Shown here piece by piece: positions 8,631 to 16,962 of a DNA stretch of 59,565 nt. A program made the translations under genes and the position numbers. The DNA comes from Cellulosimicrobium cellulans (lineage in GTDB: Bacteria > Actinomycetota > Actinomycetes > Actinomycetales > Cellulomonadaceae), in NCBI RefSeq assembly GCF_007679345.1, contig NZ_VEGH01000020.1:1-59565 (forward strand). The letters run 5' to 3'. Within the stretch, counting starts at the first letter, position 1. Each line of letters opens with the position of its first letter. The notes beneath the pieces were generated by a model, which saw only the letters and a program-made list of their open reading frames with translations, was not told the DNA's origin and made no database searches.

Positions 8631-9248
8631 GTGGCCGGCACCCCGGGCGCGGCCGAGACGCCCGGCGTGCCGGACCCCGACGCCGTGGTGCGCGGGGCCC
8701 GGCTCGCCGTGGACGTCGGCTCCGTCCGGGTCGGCCTCGCGGCCAGCGACCCGGACGGCTTGGTGGCCACGCCGGTCGACACGCTGCCCCGTGACACCCG
8801 CCCGCCGGCACCCGGCGCGCTGCCCTCGGACGTCGCCACGATCGTCGCCGAGGTGGCCGAGCGGTTCGCCGCGGCGGTCTACGTCGGCCTCCCGAAGCAC
8901 CTGTCCGGGACCGAGGGCTCGGCAGCACAGGCCGCACGCGCGTACGCTGGTGCGCTGGCGCAGGCCGTCGCACCGGTTCCGGTGCGGCTGGTCGACGAGC
9001 GGATGAGCACGGTGTCCGCCCATCAGGCGCTGCACGCGTCCGGCAGGTCCGGGCGTCGTCACCGGGCGGTCGTCGACCAGGCGGCCGCGGTGGTGATCCT
9101 GCAGACCGCGCTCGACGCGGAGCGCTCCACGGGCCGCCGGCCCGGCGAGCGGGTCACGGCGACCCGCCCGGAGCGCCCCGAGGGGGAGCGCCCGGGGGGT
9201 CCGCAGGAGGACGGACGAGCAGGACACACCGAAGGGACGACCGAGTGA
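8631..9248 (+). CDS. ruvX: Holliday junction resolvase-like protein RuvX (YqgF)
   Basis: 205 residues with an RNase H-like fold, family role in 16S/23S rRNA 5' maturation or Holliday junction resolution. The core begins at LAVDVGSVRVGLA (first acidic residue) and continues with VYVGLPKHLSG, LVDERMST (second acidic residue) and VVDQAAAVVILQTALD (third). It is longer than typical RuvX (about 150) because of a roughly 25-residue N-terminal tail and a charged, low-complexity C-terminal tail of about 40 residues. GTG at 8631 is the first start after alaS; a start just before the core cannot be excluded. The stop overlaps the mltG start by 4 nt. Confidence 0.88.
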   Translation: MAGTPGAAETPGVPDPDAVVRGARLAVDVGSVRVGLAASDPDGLVATPVDTLPRDTRPPAPGALPSDVATIVAEVAERFAAAVYVGLPKHLSGTEGSAAQAARAYAGALAQAVAPVPVRLVDERMSTVSAHQALHASGRSGRRHRAVVDQAAAVVILQTALDAERSTGRRPGERVTATRPERPEGERPGGPQEDGRAGHTEGTTE

Positions 9249-10399
9249 GCGACCTGTTCCTCGGTGCTCCGCAGCAGGAGCACCACGAGGCGCCCCCGCC
9301 CTCGCGCCGCTCGCGCCGCGACTCGCAGGAGCAGCGGACCAAGCAGCGCAAGCACCGCCGTCGGCGCACGTTCGTCGTGCTGCTGCTCGCGCTCGTCCTG
9401 GTCGGCGGCGCCGGCTTCGTCGTGTGGAGCGTGTTCGGCGGGCTGTTCTCCGGCTCCGGCGGCGAGGAGACCGTCCAGGACTACCCGGGGCCCGGCAGCG
9501 GCGAGACCCAGGTGGTCGTCGCGTCCGGCGACACCGGCGGCGCCATCGGCCAGACGCTGGTCGACGCGGGCGTCGTCGCCACCACGAAGGCGTTCACGAG
9601 CGCGTACGCGGCCAACCCCGCCGCGACCGGCATCCAGCCCGGCACCTACACGCTCCAGCTCGAGATGAAGGCCAGCGACGCGGTCAACGCGCTGCTCGAC
9701 CCCGCCAACCGCGTCTCGAACCGGGTCACCATCCCCGAGGGCTACACCGCCCAGCAGATCTACCAGCGCGTCTACGAGGTCACCGGCATCACCGTCGAGG
9801 ACCTGCAGGCCGCCGCGGCCGACCCCGCCGCGATCGGGCTCCCGGCCGAGGCCGGCGGGAACGTCGAGGGCTGGCTGTTCCCCATGACCTACGAGGTCGA
9901 GCCCGGGTCGAGCGCCGCCAGCGTGCTCTCGCAGATGGTGGCCCGCACGACGGCGCTGCTCACCAGCAAGGGCGTCGCGCAGGACCAGTGGGAGACGGTG
10001 CTGAACAAGGCGTCGATCGTGGAGCGCGAGGGCAAGCTCGACGAGGACCGGCCGAAGATCGCGCGGGCGATCGAGAACCGCCTCGAGATCCAGATGCCCC
10101 TGCAGGTCGACGCCACCGTGCTCTACGGCGTCGGGGTGACCGGTCGCTCGCCGACCCGCGCCGAGCTCGACGACGCGTCCAACCCGTACAACTCGTACAA
10201 GACGACCGGTCTGCCGCCGACCCCGATCGCCAACCCGGGCGAGGCGTCCATCGACGCGGTCATCACGCCCGCGGACGGCCCGTGGCTGTTCTGGGTCACG
10301 GTCAACCCGGACACCGGCGAGACCAAGTTCGCCGAGACCTACGACGAGCACCAGACCTACGTGAACGAGCTCAGGGCCTGGGAGGACGCGAACCAGTGA
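9245..10399 (+). CDS. mltG: Endolytic murein transglycosylase MltG (YceG-like)
   Basis: 384 residues. A cytoplasmic basic N-terminus is followed by a single TM helix (FVVLLLALVLVGGAGFVVWSV, about residues 41-61), a LysM-like region and the YceG catalytic domain. The catalytic glutamate is in ASIVEREGKLDED, the equivalent of ASIVEKE in E. coli MltG. The family cleaves nascent peptidoglycan strands at the membrane and sets glycan length. Conserved TGLPPTPIANPGEASI and FWVTVNPDTGETKF confirm the family. GTG start inside the ruvX stop, and stop coupled to the aroE GTG, indicating one operon. Confidence 0.95.
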   Translation: MSDLFLGAPQQEHHEAPPPSRRSRRDSQEQRTKQRKHRRRRTFVVLLLALVLVGGAGFVVWSVFGGLFSGSGGEETVQDYPGPGSGETQVVVASGDTGGAIGQTLVDAGVVATTKAFTSAYAANPAATGIQPGTYTLQLEMKASDAVNALLDPANRVSNRVTIPEGYTAQQIYQRVYEVTGITVEDLQAAAADPAAIGLPAEAGGNVEGWLFPMTYEVEPGSSAASVLSQMVARTTALLTSKGVAQDQWETVLNKASIVEREGKLDEDRPKIARAIENRLEIQMPLQVDATVLYGVGVTGRSPTRAELDDASNPYNSYKTTGLPPTPIANPGEASIDAVITPADGPWLFWVTVNPDTGETKFAETYDEHQTYVNELRAWEDANQ

Positions 10400-11346
10400 C
10401 CTCCGGCTCAGCGCGCCGGGCGGCCGTCCTCGGCCACCCGATCGGGCACTCCCTGTCGCCGGTCCTGCACCGGGCCGCGTACCGGGCGCTCGGGCTGGAC
10501 TGCTGGTCGTACGACGCGGTCGACGTGACCGAGGAGCAGCTGCCGGCGTTCGTCGGCGACCTCGACGCCACGTGGGCCGGGCTCAGCCTCACCATGCCGC
10601 TCAAGCAGACCGTGCTGCCGCTGCTCGACCACGTCGAGCCACTCGCGGGCGTCGTCGGCGCGGTGAACACCGTGCTCGTCCAGGCCGGCGGGTCGGGACG
10701 ACCGGTGCTGACCGGCGCCAACACGGACGTGCACGGCATCGTGGCGGCGCTCTCGGAGGGCCTCGCGGCCAGCGAGGGCGGCGCCGGCGCGGCGCCGGGG
10801 GAGCGGCCGCCCGCGCGGAGCGCCGTCGTCCTCGGCGCCGGCGCCACCGCGGCCTCCGCCCTGGCCGCGCTGGCCGAGCTGGGCTGCGCCGCGCCCGTCG
10901 TGCTCGCGCGGTCCCTGGGCCGGACCGGTGCGCTCGCGCGCGCCGCGCACCGCATGGGCGTCGAGCCGGTGTTCCGGTCGCTCGACGGCGCGCTCGACGC
11001 GATGGCCGGTGCCGACCTGGTCGTCTCGACCCTGCCGCCGCGCGCGGCGGACGGCCTGGCCTCCGGGCTCGCCGCCGGTGCCGCGCACGCCCCCCGGCCG
11101 GACGCCGTCCTGCTCGACGTCGCCTACGACCCGCGGCCCACCGCGCTGCACGCAGCGTGGCTCGGCGCCGGCGGCGTCGCCGTGCCGGGGGAGCGGATGC
11201 TGCTGCACCAGGCCGCCGAGCAGGTGCGGCTCATGACCGGGCGGCCCGGCCCGCTCGCGGCGATGGACGCCGCGCTCGGCGCGGCGCTCGACGGGCGCGC
11301 GGACGGCGCGGTCGACGGCTCGGCGACGGGCACCGCCGCCCGCTGA
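10396..11346 (+). CDS. aroE: Shikimate dehydrogenase (AroE)
   Basis: 316 residues; reduces 3-dehydroshikimate to shikimate with NADPH. Substrate-binding N-terminal motifs are GHPIGHSLSP and GLSLTMPLKQ (catalytic Lys), with GAVNTV and GANTDVHGI (catalytic Asp). The Rossmann domain starts at VVLGAGATAASAL, and the C-terminus has DVAYDPRPTALHAAW and GERMLLHQAAEQVRLMTG. It is longer than E. coli AroE (272) through loops and an Ala/Gly/Asp tail. GTG start coupled to mltG. The other shikimate genes aroC-aroK-aroB resume at 25.1 kb, on the far side of the pilus locus. Confidence 0.94.
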   Translation: MTSGSARRAAVLGHPIGHSLSPVLHRAAYRALGLDCWSYDAVDVTEEQLPAFVGDLDATWAGLSLTMPLKQTVLPLLDHVEPLAGVVGAVNTVLVQAGGSGRPVLTGANTDVHGIVAALSEGLAASEGGAGAAPGERPPARSAVVLGAGATAASALAALAELGCAAPVVLARSLGRTGALARAAHRMGVEPVFRSLDGALDAMAGADLVVSTLPPRAADGLASGLAAGAAHAPRPDAVLLDVAYDPRPTALHAAWLGAGGVAVPGERMLLHQAAEQVRLMTGRPGPLAAMDAALGAALDGRADGAVDGSATGTAAR

Positions 11347-11404
11347 CCGGGGGTTTCACCCGCGCCACGACCGTCGCGCGCCGGACCCGTGCCCGCCGGA
11401 CCCT

Positions 11405-11431
11405 CATCTCCCCGCGCCGACCTGCCGATGG
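11405..11431 (+). promoter_or_regulatory. Candidate sigma-28-type promoter of pilB
   Basis: CATC (11405-11408), 16 nt, then CCGA (11425-11428) within GCCGATGG (11424-11431). The -10 half matches 6 of 8 bases of the FliA consensus GCCGATAA, and spacing equals that of the pilA1, pilA2 and pilM elements. Its -35 is the weakest of the set. Start would be near 11438, giving a 43-nt leader. Confidence 0.45.
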
Positions 11432-11480
11432 GCCCTACGGGGCCGGTGCACCTGCCTGCCCCGGACGAAAGGGCAACGGG

Positions 11481-13160
11481 GTGAAGCAGCTCGGCGAGAT
11501 CCTGCTGGACGAGGGCCTGGTCAGCGAGGCGCAGCTCATGGCGGCGCTGGACGAGCAGATGGCCCGGGGGCAGTCCCTCGGCCGGACGCTCGTCGAGATC
11601 GGGGTCCTCACCGAGGGCCAGCTGGTCGCCGCGCTGGCCCGCCAGGTCGGCATGGCGTTCGTCGACCTCGACGAGTACCAGGTCGACCGCTCCGCGGTGT
11701 CGATGGTGCCCGCCGCGCTGTGCCGGCGGTACACGGTGCTGCCCGTCGGGTTCCAGGACGGGGCGCTCGTGCTCGCCACCGCCGACCCGGGCAACGTCGT
11801 CGCGGTCGACGACGTCCGCACCGTCTCGGGCATGGCGGTCCTGCCGATCGTCGCGACCTACGAGAACCTCAGCCGCGCGATCGAGCGGTTCTGCCGCGCC
11901 GACGGCGAGATGGAGGACCTGTCCTCGGCGTTCGAGGAGGAGCACCAGTCCCAGCAGGCCGAGGTCGACCTGTCGAACATCGGCAACGCCGTCGAGGACG
12001 ACGCCCCGATCGTCCGGTACGTCAACCTGCTGGTGACCCAGGCGATCTCCGACCGGGCCTCGGACATCCACATCGAGCCCACCGAGCACGACCTGCGCGT
12101 GCGGTACCGGATCGACGGCGTGCTGCACGAGATGCAGCGCTCGCCCAAGCAGATCCAGGGCGGTGTCATCTCGCGCGTCAAGATCATGTCGGACATCGAC
12201 ATCGCCGAGCGCCGCAAGCCCCAGGACGGCCGCATGTCCGTCACCCACAACGGTCGCAAGATCGACCTCCGCGTCGCCACGCTGCCGACCGTGTGGGGCG
12301 AGAAGATCGTCATGCGGATCCTGGACAACTCCACCGCCTCGCTCGACCTGCGGGACCTGGCGTTCCTCGAGCAGAACTACGAGACGTACCGCGAGGCGTA
12401 CACCAAGCCCTACGGGATGATCCTCGTCACCGGGCCCACGGGGTCCGGCAAGTCGACCACCCTCTACGCGACCCTGAACGCGGTCTCCAAGCCGGAGATC
12501 AACGTCATCACCGTCGAGGACCCGGTCGAGTACCGGCTCGCCGGCATCAACCAGGTGCAGGTCAACCCCAAGGCCGGCCTGACGTTCGCCGGAGCGCTGC
12601 GCTCCATCCTGCGGTCCGACCCCGACGTCGTCCTCCTCGGTGAGATCCGCGACCACGAGACCGCCCAGATCGCCATCGAGGCGGCGCTCACCGGCCACCT
12701 CGTCCTCTCGACGCTGCACACCAACGACGCCCCGTCCGCGGTCACCCGGCTCACCGAGATGGGGATCGAGCCGTTCCTGGTCGGCTCGGCGCTCGACGCC
12801 GTCGTCGCCCAGCGGCTCGCCCGGCGGCTGTGCGCCAAGTGCTGCGAGTCCTACACCCCGACCGAGACCGAGCTCATCGGCGCCCGGTTCCCCTGGGTGC
12901 CGGGCGAGCCACTGCCCGAGCTGTTCCGCCCGGTCGGCTGCGTCGCCTGCTCCCGCACCGGGTACCGCGGGCGCGTCGCCCTGCACGAGGTGATGCGGGT
13001 GACGGAGGACATCGAGCGGCTCGCCGTCGCACGCGCCTCCGCGGCCGAGATCGGTGCCACCGCGCGGTCGCAGGGGATGATCACGCTCCGCGACGACGGG
13101 TGGCAGAAGGTCGCGCTGGGGCAGACGTCGGTGGAGGAGATCCTGCGGGTCGTCGCGTGA
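11481..13160 (+). CDS. pilB: Type IV pilus assembly ATPase PilB (GspE family)
   Basis: 559-residue hexameric secretion ATPase that drives pilus extension from the cytoplasmic side. Residues 3-55 form an MshEN-like duplicated motif (LGEILLDEGLVSEAQL, then after a short spacer LGRTLVEIGVLTEGQL), a fold that binds cyclic di-GMP in MshE. A second N-terminal domain follows. Walker A GPTGSGKS is at 318-325, with the Asp box VITVEDPVEYRL and Walker B VVLLGEIRDHETA. A zinc-binding Cys tetrad is split as C451/C454 and C487/C490. GTG start preceded by GAAAGGG. It is the first gene of a pilB-pilT-pilC unit. Confidence 0.93.
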   Translation: MKQLGEILLDEGLVSEAQLMAALDEQMARGQSLGRTLVEIGVLTEGQLVAALARQVGMAFVDLDEYQVDRSAVSMVPAALCRRYTVLPVGFQDGALVLATADPGNVVAVDDVRTVSGMAVLPIVATYENLSRAIERFCRADGEMEDLSSAFEEEHQSQQAEVDLSNIGNAVEDDAPIVRYVNLLVTQAISDRASDIHIEPTEHDLRVRYRIDGVLHEMQRSPKQIQGGVISRVKIMSDIDIAERRKPQDGRMSVTHNGRKIDLRVATLPTVWGEKIVMRILDNSTASLDLRDLAFLEQNYETYREAYTKPYGMILVTGPTGSGKSTTLYATLNAVSKPEINVITVEDPVEYRLAGINQVQVNPKAGLTFAGALRSILRSDPDVVLLGEIRDHETAQIAIEAALTGHLVLSTLHTNDAPSAVTRLTEMGIEPFLVGSALDAVVAQRLARRLCAKCCESYTPTETELIGARFPWVPGEPLPELFRPVGCVACSRTGYRGRVALHEVMRVTEDIERLAVARASAAEIGATARSQGMITLRDDGWQKVALGQTSVEEILRVVA

Positions 13161-13266
13161 CCGGGTGGTGCGGGGGCCGATCGCTCAAGAACGGCGGGGC
13201 TCCGACCGATGAGAGCGAACGACACGGCGCCGCAGGTCGGCGGGCCGGAGTGCGAGGGGTGGAGCG

Positions 13267-14781
13267 GTGAGCGAGTACGACACGCCTGAGCCGTGGCAGC
13301 AGACGCAGGCGCTGCCGCCGTACGTGCCGGGTGGCTCCGGTGCGCCGGCCGCGTCGGCACCGGTGCCGACGATGGCGCCGCCCGCCGCGGCCCCCGCGGC
13401 TCCCGGGCCGCGTGGGTACGGGATCCCGTCGCCCGCCGCCCCGCCCGCCCCCGGTGGGGCGTACCCCGTGGCGCCGCCGACCGGGTCCCCGGTGCCGGGC
13501 GTTCCCGCACCCACGTCCCCGGTGCCGGCCGCCGGGCACGCACCGGTCGCGCACACGGGGCAGCCCCCCGCGCGCCCCGCCGCGGCGCCGGGCACCCGGG
13601 CGGCGCTCCGCACCGGCGGCGTGCGTGCGGGCATGGGCGAGCAGTCGCGCGACGGCGACCTCGACCTCGAGGGTGCGCTGCACGCGATGGTCGCGGCCGG
13701 CGCCTCCGACCTGCACCTCACGTCGGGTGCCGCGCCCACGATCCGGCTGTCCGGCTCGCTGGTGCCGCTCGAGGGCTACGACGTGCTGCAGCCCGAGGCG
13801 CTGCGCCGCACCCTGTACTCGGTTCTCACCCAGAAGCAGCGGGAGAAGTTCGAGGCCAACCTCGAGCTGGACCTGTCCTACGCCGTGCGCGGCCTCGCCC
13901 GGTTCCGCCTCAACCTGTACCAGCAGCGCGAGTCCATCGGTGCCGCGTTCCGCGTGATCCCCTACGAGATCAAGCCCCTGGAGCAGCTGGGCGTCCCGCC
14001 GATCGTGGCGACCTTTGCGGGCCTGCCGCGCGGCCTGGTCCTCGTGACCGGCCCGACCGGATCCGGCAAGTCGACCACGCTCGCGTCCGTCATCGACCTC
14101 GCCAACCGCACCCGGTCGGACCACATCATGACGGTCGAGGATCCAATCGAGTTCCTGCACCGGCACAAGAAGGCGCTGGTCAACCAGCGCGAGGTGGGGG
14201 AGGACACCCACTCGTTCGCCAACGCGCTCAAGCACGTGCTGCGCCAGGACCCCGACATCATCCTGGTCGGCGAGATGCGCGACCTGGAGACCATCTCCGT
14301 CGCGCTGACCGCAGCCGAGACCGGCCACCTCGTGTTCGCGACCCTGCACACGCAGGACGCGGCGCAGACCATCGACCGCATCATCGACGTCTTCCCCTCG
14401 GGGCAGCAGGCGCAGGTGCGCACGCAGCTCGCCGGCGCGATCCGGGGCGTCGTCAGCCAGACGCTGTGCAAGCGCGCGAGCGGAGTCGGCCGGTCGGTCG
14501 CCACCGAGGTGATGGTCGCGACCCCTGCCATCCGGAACCTCATCCGCGAGGGCAAGACCCACCAGATCTACTCGGCCATGCAGGCCGGTGCCCAGCAGGG
14601 CATGCACACCATGGACCAGCACCTCGCCGAGCTCGTGAAGTCGGGCGCGATCACCTACGAGGTCGGTCTCGAGAAGTGCCACCACATCGAGGACTACAAC
14701 CGGCTGACCGGCCGGTTCTCCGGCCAGTCGCAGGGCGCAGCCGGCCTCGGTCCGGACTCGTACGGGATGCAGGGACACTGA
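13267..14781 (+). CDS. pilT: Type IV pilus retraction ATPase PilT
   Basis: 504-residue retraction ATPase powering pilus disassembly and twitching. Residues 126-485 are a full PilT: Walker A GPTGSGKS at 262-269, Walker B IILVGEMRDLET, and the diagnostic AIRNLIRE motif at 421-428, required for retraction in other PilT proteins. The first 125 residues are an extra Pro/Ala/Gly-rich, disordered tail absent from the usual 350-residue PilT. GTG at 13267 has a GAGGGGTGGAG ribosome-binding region; an internal ATG at residue 123 would give a standard-length protein, so the tail needs confirmation. Stop overlaps pilC by one base (TGATG). Confidence 0.93.
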   Translation: MSEYDTPEPWQQTQALPPYVPGGSGAPAASAPVPTMAPPAAAPAAPGPRGYGIPSPAAPPAPGGAYPVAPPTGSPVPGVPAPTSPVPAAGHAPVAHTGQPPARPAAAPGTRAALRTGGVRAGMGEQSRDGDLDLEGALHAMVAAGASDLHLTSGAAPTIRLSGSLVPLEGYDVLQPEALRRTLYSVLTQKQREKFEANLELDLSYAVRGLARFRLNLYQQRESIGAAFRVIPYEIKPLEQLGVPPIVATFAGLPRGLVLVTGPTGSGKSTTLASVIDLANRTRSDHIMTVEDPIEFLHRHKKALVNQREVGEDTHSFANALKHVLRQDPDIILVGEMRDLETISVALTAAETGHLVFATLHTQDAAQTIDRIIDVFPSGQQAQVRTQLAGAIRGVVSQTLCKRASGVGRSVATEVMVATPAIRNLIREGKTHQIYSAMQAGAQQGMHTMDQHLAELVKSGAITYEVGLEKCHHIEDYNRLTGRFSGQSQGAAGLGPDSYGMQGH

Positions 14782-16022
14782 TGGCCACCACCACCGCCTC
14801 CGGCGCCAGGACGTTCGAGTACGCCGTCCGCGACCGCGAGGGCAAGCTCGTCAAGGGACGCGTCGACGCGGCCAGCGAGACCGCCGTCGCCCACCGGTTG
14901 CGGGAGATGGGCCTCGCCGCGCTGTCGATCGAGGAGGTCAAGACCACCGGCCTCCAGCGGGAGATCTCGATCCCGGGCCTCGGTGAGCGGATCACCCTGA
15001 AGGACCTCGCGGTCGCGGCCCGCCAGCTGGCCACGATGATCAACTCGGGGCTCTCGCTGATCCGTGCGCTGGCGATCCTCGCCGATCAAACCGAGTCGAA
15101 GCCGCTCGCCAAGGTCGTCGCCCAGGTCCGGACCGACGTCGAGACGGGCGTCGCGTTCTCGGTGGCGCTCGGCAAGCACCCGATCGTCTTCCCGCCCCTG
15201 ATGATCAACATGGTCAGGGCCGGCGAGGTCGGCGGATTCCTGGACGAGGTCCTGGTCTCCGTCGCGGAGAACTTCGAGTCCGAGGTGAAGCTGCGCGGCA
15301 AGGTCAAGAGCGCCATGACCTACCCCGTCGTGGTGTTCATCATCGCGATCCTGGCGGTCGTGGGCATGCTGCTCTTCATCGTGCCGATCTTCGCGACCAT
15401 GTTCTCGTCTCTCGGCGGCGACCTCCCCGCCCCGACCCAGTTCCTCGTGGTGCTCTCGGGGATCATGAAGTGGGCGATCATCCCGCTCGTGATCGCGGTG
15501 ATCCTGTTCGCCGTCTGGTGGGGCAAGCACAAGAACGACCGAGCGGTGCGGGAGAAGGTCGACCCGGCCAAGCTGAAGCTCCCGGTCTTCGGCAAGCTCT
15601 TCCAGAAGATCGCGATCTCCCGGTTCACCCGCAACTTCGGCGCGATGATCCACGCCGGCGTGCCGATCCTGCAGGCACTCGAGATCGTGGGGGAGACCAG
15701 CGGCAGCATCGTGATCGAGCGGGCCACCCGAGCGGTGCAGGAGTCCGTGCGGACCGGGCAGTCCCTCGCGGGGCCGCTGGCCCAGCACTCGATCTTCCCG
15801 CCGATGGTCGTGCAGATGATGGCCGTCGGTGAGGACACCGGCGCGCTGGACACGATGCTCGGCAAGGTCGCCGACTTCTACGACCAGGAGGTCGAGTCGA
15901 CCACCGAGCAGCTCACGAGCCTCATCGAGCCGCTCATGATCGTCGTGCTCGGTTCCCTCATCGGCGGCATGATCATCGCCCTCTACATGCCGATCTTCTC
16001 GATCTTCAACCTGGTGCAGTAG
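14781..16022 (+). CDS. pilC: Type IV pilus platform protein PilC (GspF family)
   Basis: 413-residue polytopic inner-membrane platform that couples the PilB/PilT motors to pilin insertion. It has two T2SSF domains: the first around residues 75-200 (AVAARQLATMINSGLSLIRAL), ending in a long TM segment (VVVFIIAILAVVGMLLFIVPIF), and the second around 275-400 (ISRFTRNFGAMIHAGVPILQAL), ending in LMIVVLGSLIGGMIIALYMP. Length matches the family. The start codon overlaps the pilT stop. It is followed by a hairpin and then by the separately promoted pilin genes. Confidence 0.94.
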   Translation: MATTTASGARTFEYAVRDREGKLVKGRVDAASETAVAHRLREMGLAALSIEEVKTTGLQREISIPGLGERITLKDLAVAARQLATMINSGLSLIRALAILADQTESKPLAKVVAQVRTDVETGVAFSVALGKHPIVFPPLMINMVRAGEVGGFLDEVLVSVAENFESEVKLRGKVKSAMTYPVVVFIIAILAVVGMLLFIVPIFATMFSSLGGDLPAPTQFLVVLSGIMKWAIIPLVIAVILFAVWWGKHKNDRAVREKVDPAKLKLPVFGKLFQKIAISRFTRNFGAMIHAGVPILQALEIVGETSGSIVIERATRAVQESVRTGQSLAGPLAQHSIFPPMVVQMMAVGEDTGALDTMLGKVADFYDQEVESTTEQLTSLIEPLMIVVLGSLIGGMIIALYMPIFSIFNLVQ

Positions 16023-16056
16023 CCGAGGGTCGCGCGCAGCCCCGGACGACCCAGGT

Positions 16057-16075
16057 CGTGCGGGGTTCCCGCACG
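16057..16075 (+). terminator. Hairpin after pilC
   Basis: CGTGCGGG (16057-16064) and CCCGCACG (16068-16075) form an 8-bp stem with a 3-nt loop, 35 nt after the pilC stop and before the pilA1 promoter. Confidence 0.5.
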
Positions 16076-16171
16076 CCCGGACCCGCACTCCCGGGTGACT
16101 GGCGAAATGTCCGACCGGTCCGATTGGCCGCGCCATTCGGGTGATTCCGGTGGACGCCGGCACGGAGCGCT

Positions 16172-16207
16172 CAAGTGCGCGGGTGCCGCGTCCGAAGTCA
16201 TGTTCGG
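16172..16207 (+). promoter_or_regulatory. Candidate sigma-28-type promoter of pilA1
   Basis: CAAG (16172-16175, within CTCAAGT), 16 nt, then CCGA (16192-16195) in TCCGAAGT. Architecture equals TAAA-N15-GCCGATAA of FliA/WhiG promoters. The -10 also begins a short inverted repeat, CCGAA 16192-16196 with TTCGG 16203-16207. The start would be near 16205, leaving a leader of about 68 nt. Confidence 0.5.
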
Positions 16208-16272
16208 CGGCGGCCCCGGTGGTCGCCGGCACCTGACTCATTGGACATGGAACTGAAACAGGAGATGCGCTC

Positions 16273-16713
16273 ATGATCGCTCGCATCCGCAAGTCGATGG
16301 ACGAGAAGGACAAGGGCTTCACGCTCATCGAGCTCCTCGTCGTGGTGATCATCATCGGGATCCTGGCGGCCATCGCCATCCCGGTGTTCATGAACCAGCG
16401 CAAGAAGGCGGTCGACGCGTCGATCAAGTCCGACCTGCGCACGGTCGCCACCGCGCTGGAGACGTACTACACCGACAACCAGTCCTACGCCTCCGCCACC
16501 CAGACGGACGCCACGCTCACGATCGGCACGGGAGCGACCGCGCAGACGGTCAAGCTCAGCCCGGACAACACGATCACGGTCACCGCCCCGGCCGACGGCA
16601 CCTACTGCCTCTTCGGCAAGAACGCCAAGGGCACGGGTGGTTCCACCAACGGCTACACGTACAAGAGTGCCGGTGGTCTCGTGGCCGGTACGGCCGCAGC
16701 CTCCGGCTGCTGA
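16273..16713 (+). CDS. pilA: Major type IV pilin PilA, copy 1
   Basis: 146-residue prepilin. A 15-residue charged leader ends in Gly15 and is followed by F16-T-L-I-E20, the PilD cleavage/N-methylation site with the conserved Glu at mature position 5. The hydrophobic alpha1-N helix follows (LLVVVIIIGILAAIAIPVFM). The globular domain has two cysteines near its C-terminus (TYC at about 116 and the last residue), which could form the D-region disulfide. ATG is preceded by AACAGGAG. The first half is almost identical in DNA to copy 2 at 16963, whereas the surface-exposed C-terminal half differs. Flanked by its own promoter and terminator. Confidence 0.93.
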   Translation: MIARIRKSMDEKDKGFTLIELLVVVIIIGILAAIAIPVFMNQRKKAVDASIKSDLRTVATALETYYTDNQSYASATQTDATLTIGTGATAQTVKLSPDNTITVTAPADGTYCLFGKNAKGTGGSTNGYTYKSAGGLVAGTAAASGC

Positions 16714-16731
16714 CCGGCCCCGTCGCGACCA

Positions 16732-16763
16732 GGAAGCCCCGCGTGCCGGCACGCGGGGCTTCC
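16732..16763 (+). terminator. Terminator of pilA1
   Basis: A 32-bp near-perfect palindrome: GGAAGCCCCGCGTGC (16732-16746) with GCACGCGGGGCTTCC (16749-16763). It lies 19 nt after the pilA1 stop. Confidence 0.85.
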
Positions 16764-16863
16764 GCATGCCACGGACGGGTGATGGAACCCGCTCCGGAAT
16801 GTCGCATTTGACCGGTTAGCGTCGCCAAACGGGTGATTCCTGGACGTGGGACGCGGGTGTCGT

Positions 16864-16899
16864 TAAGTCGGGCCTCCCCGTACCCGAAGTCATCTTCGG
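16864..16899 (+). promoter_or_regulatory. Candidate sigma-28-type promoter of pilA2 with operator-like palindrome
   Basis: TAAG (16864-16867, in GTTAAGT), 16 nt, then CCGA (16884-16887) in CCCGAAGT. A perfect inverted repeat CCGAAG-TCAT-CTTCGG (16884-16899) overlaps the -10 and expected start. The block is a diverged copy of the pilA1 upstream region, so the two are not independent evidence. Confidence 0.5.
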
Positions 16900-16962
16900 C
16901 GGAGGTCCACGACCACCGGCAACTGACTCACTGGACTCGAATCTGAAACAGGAGATGCGCTC

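Noticed and set aside
5812..8973. 1053-codon minus-strand open frame opposite alaS
   Set aside because: Shadow of alaS and ruvX with His/Arg/Asp-rich pseudo-protein; no domain, and the + strand carries clear enzyme motifs.
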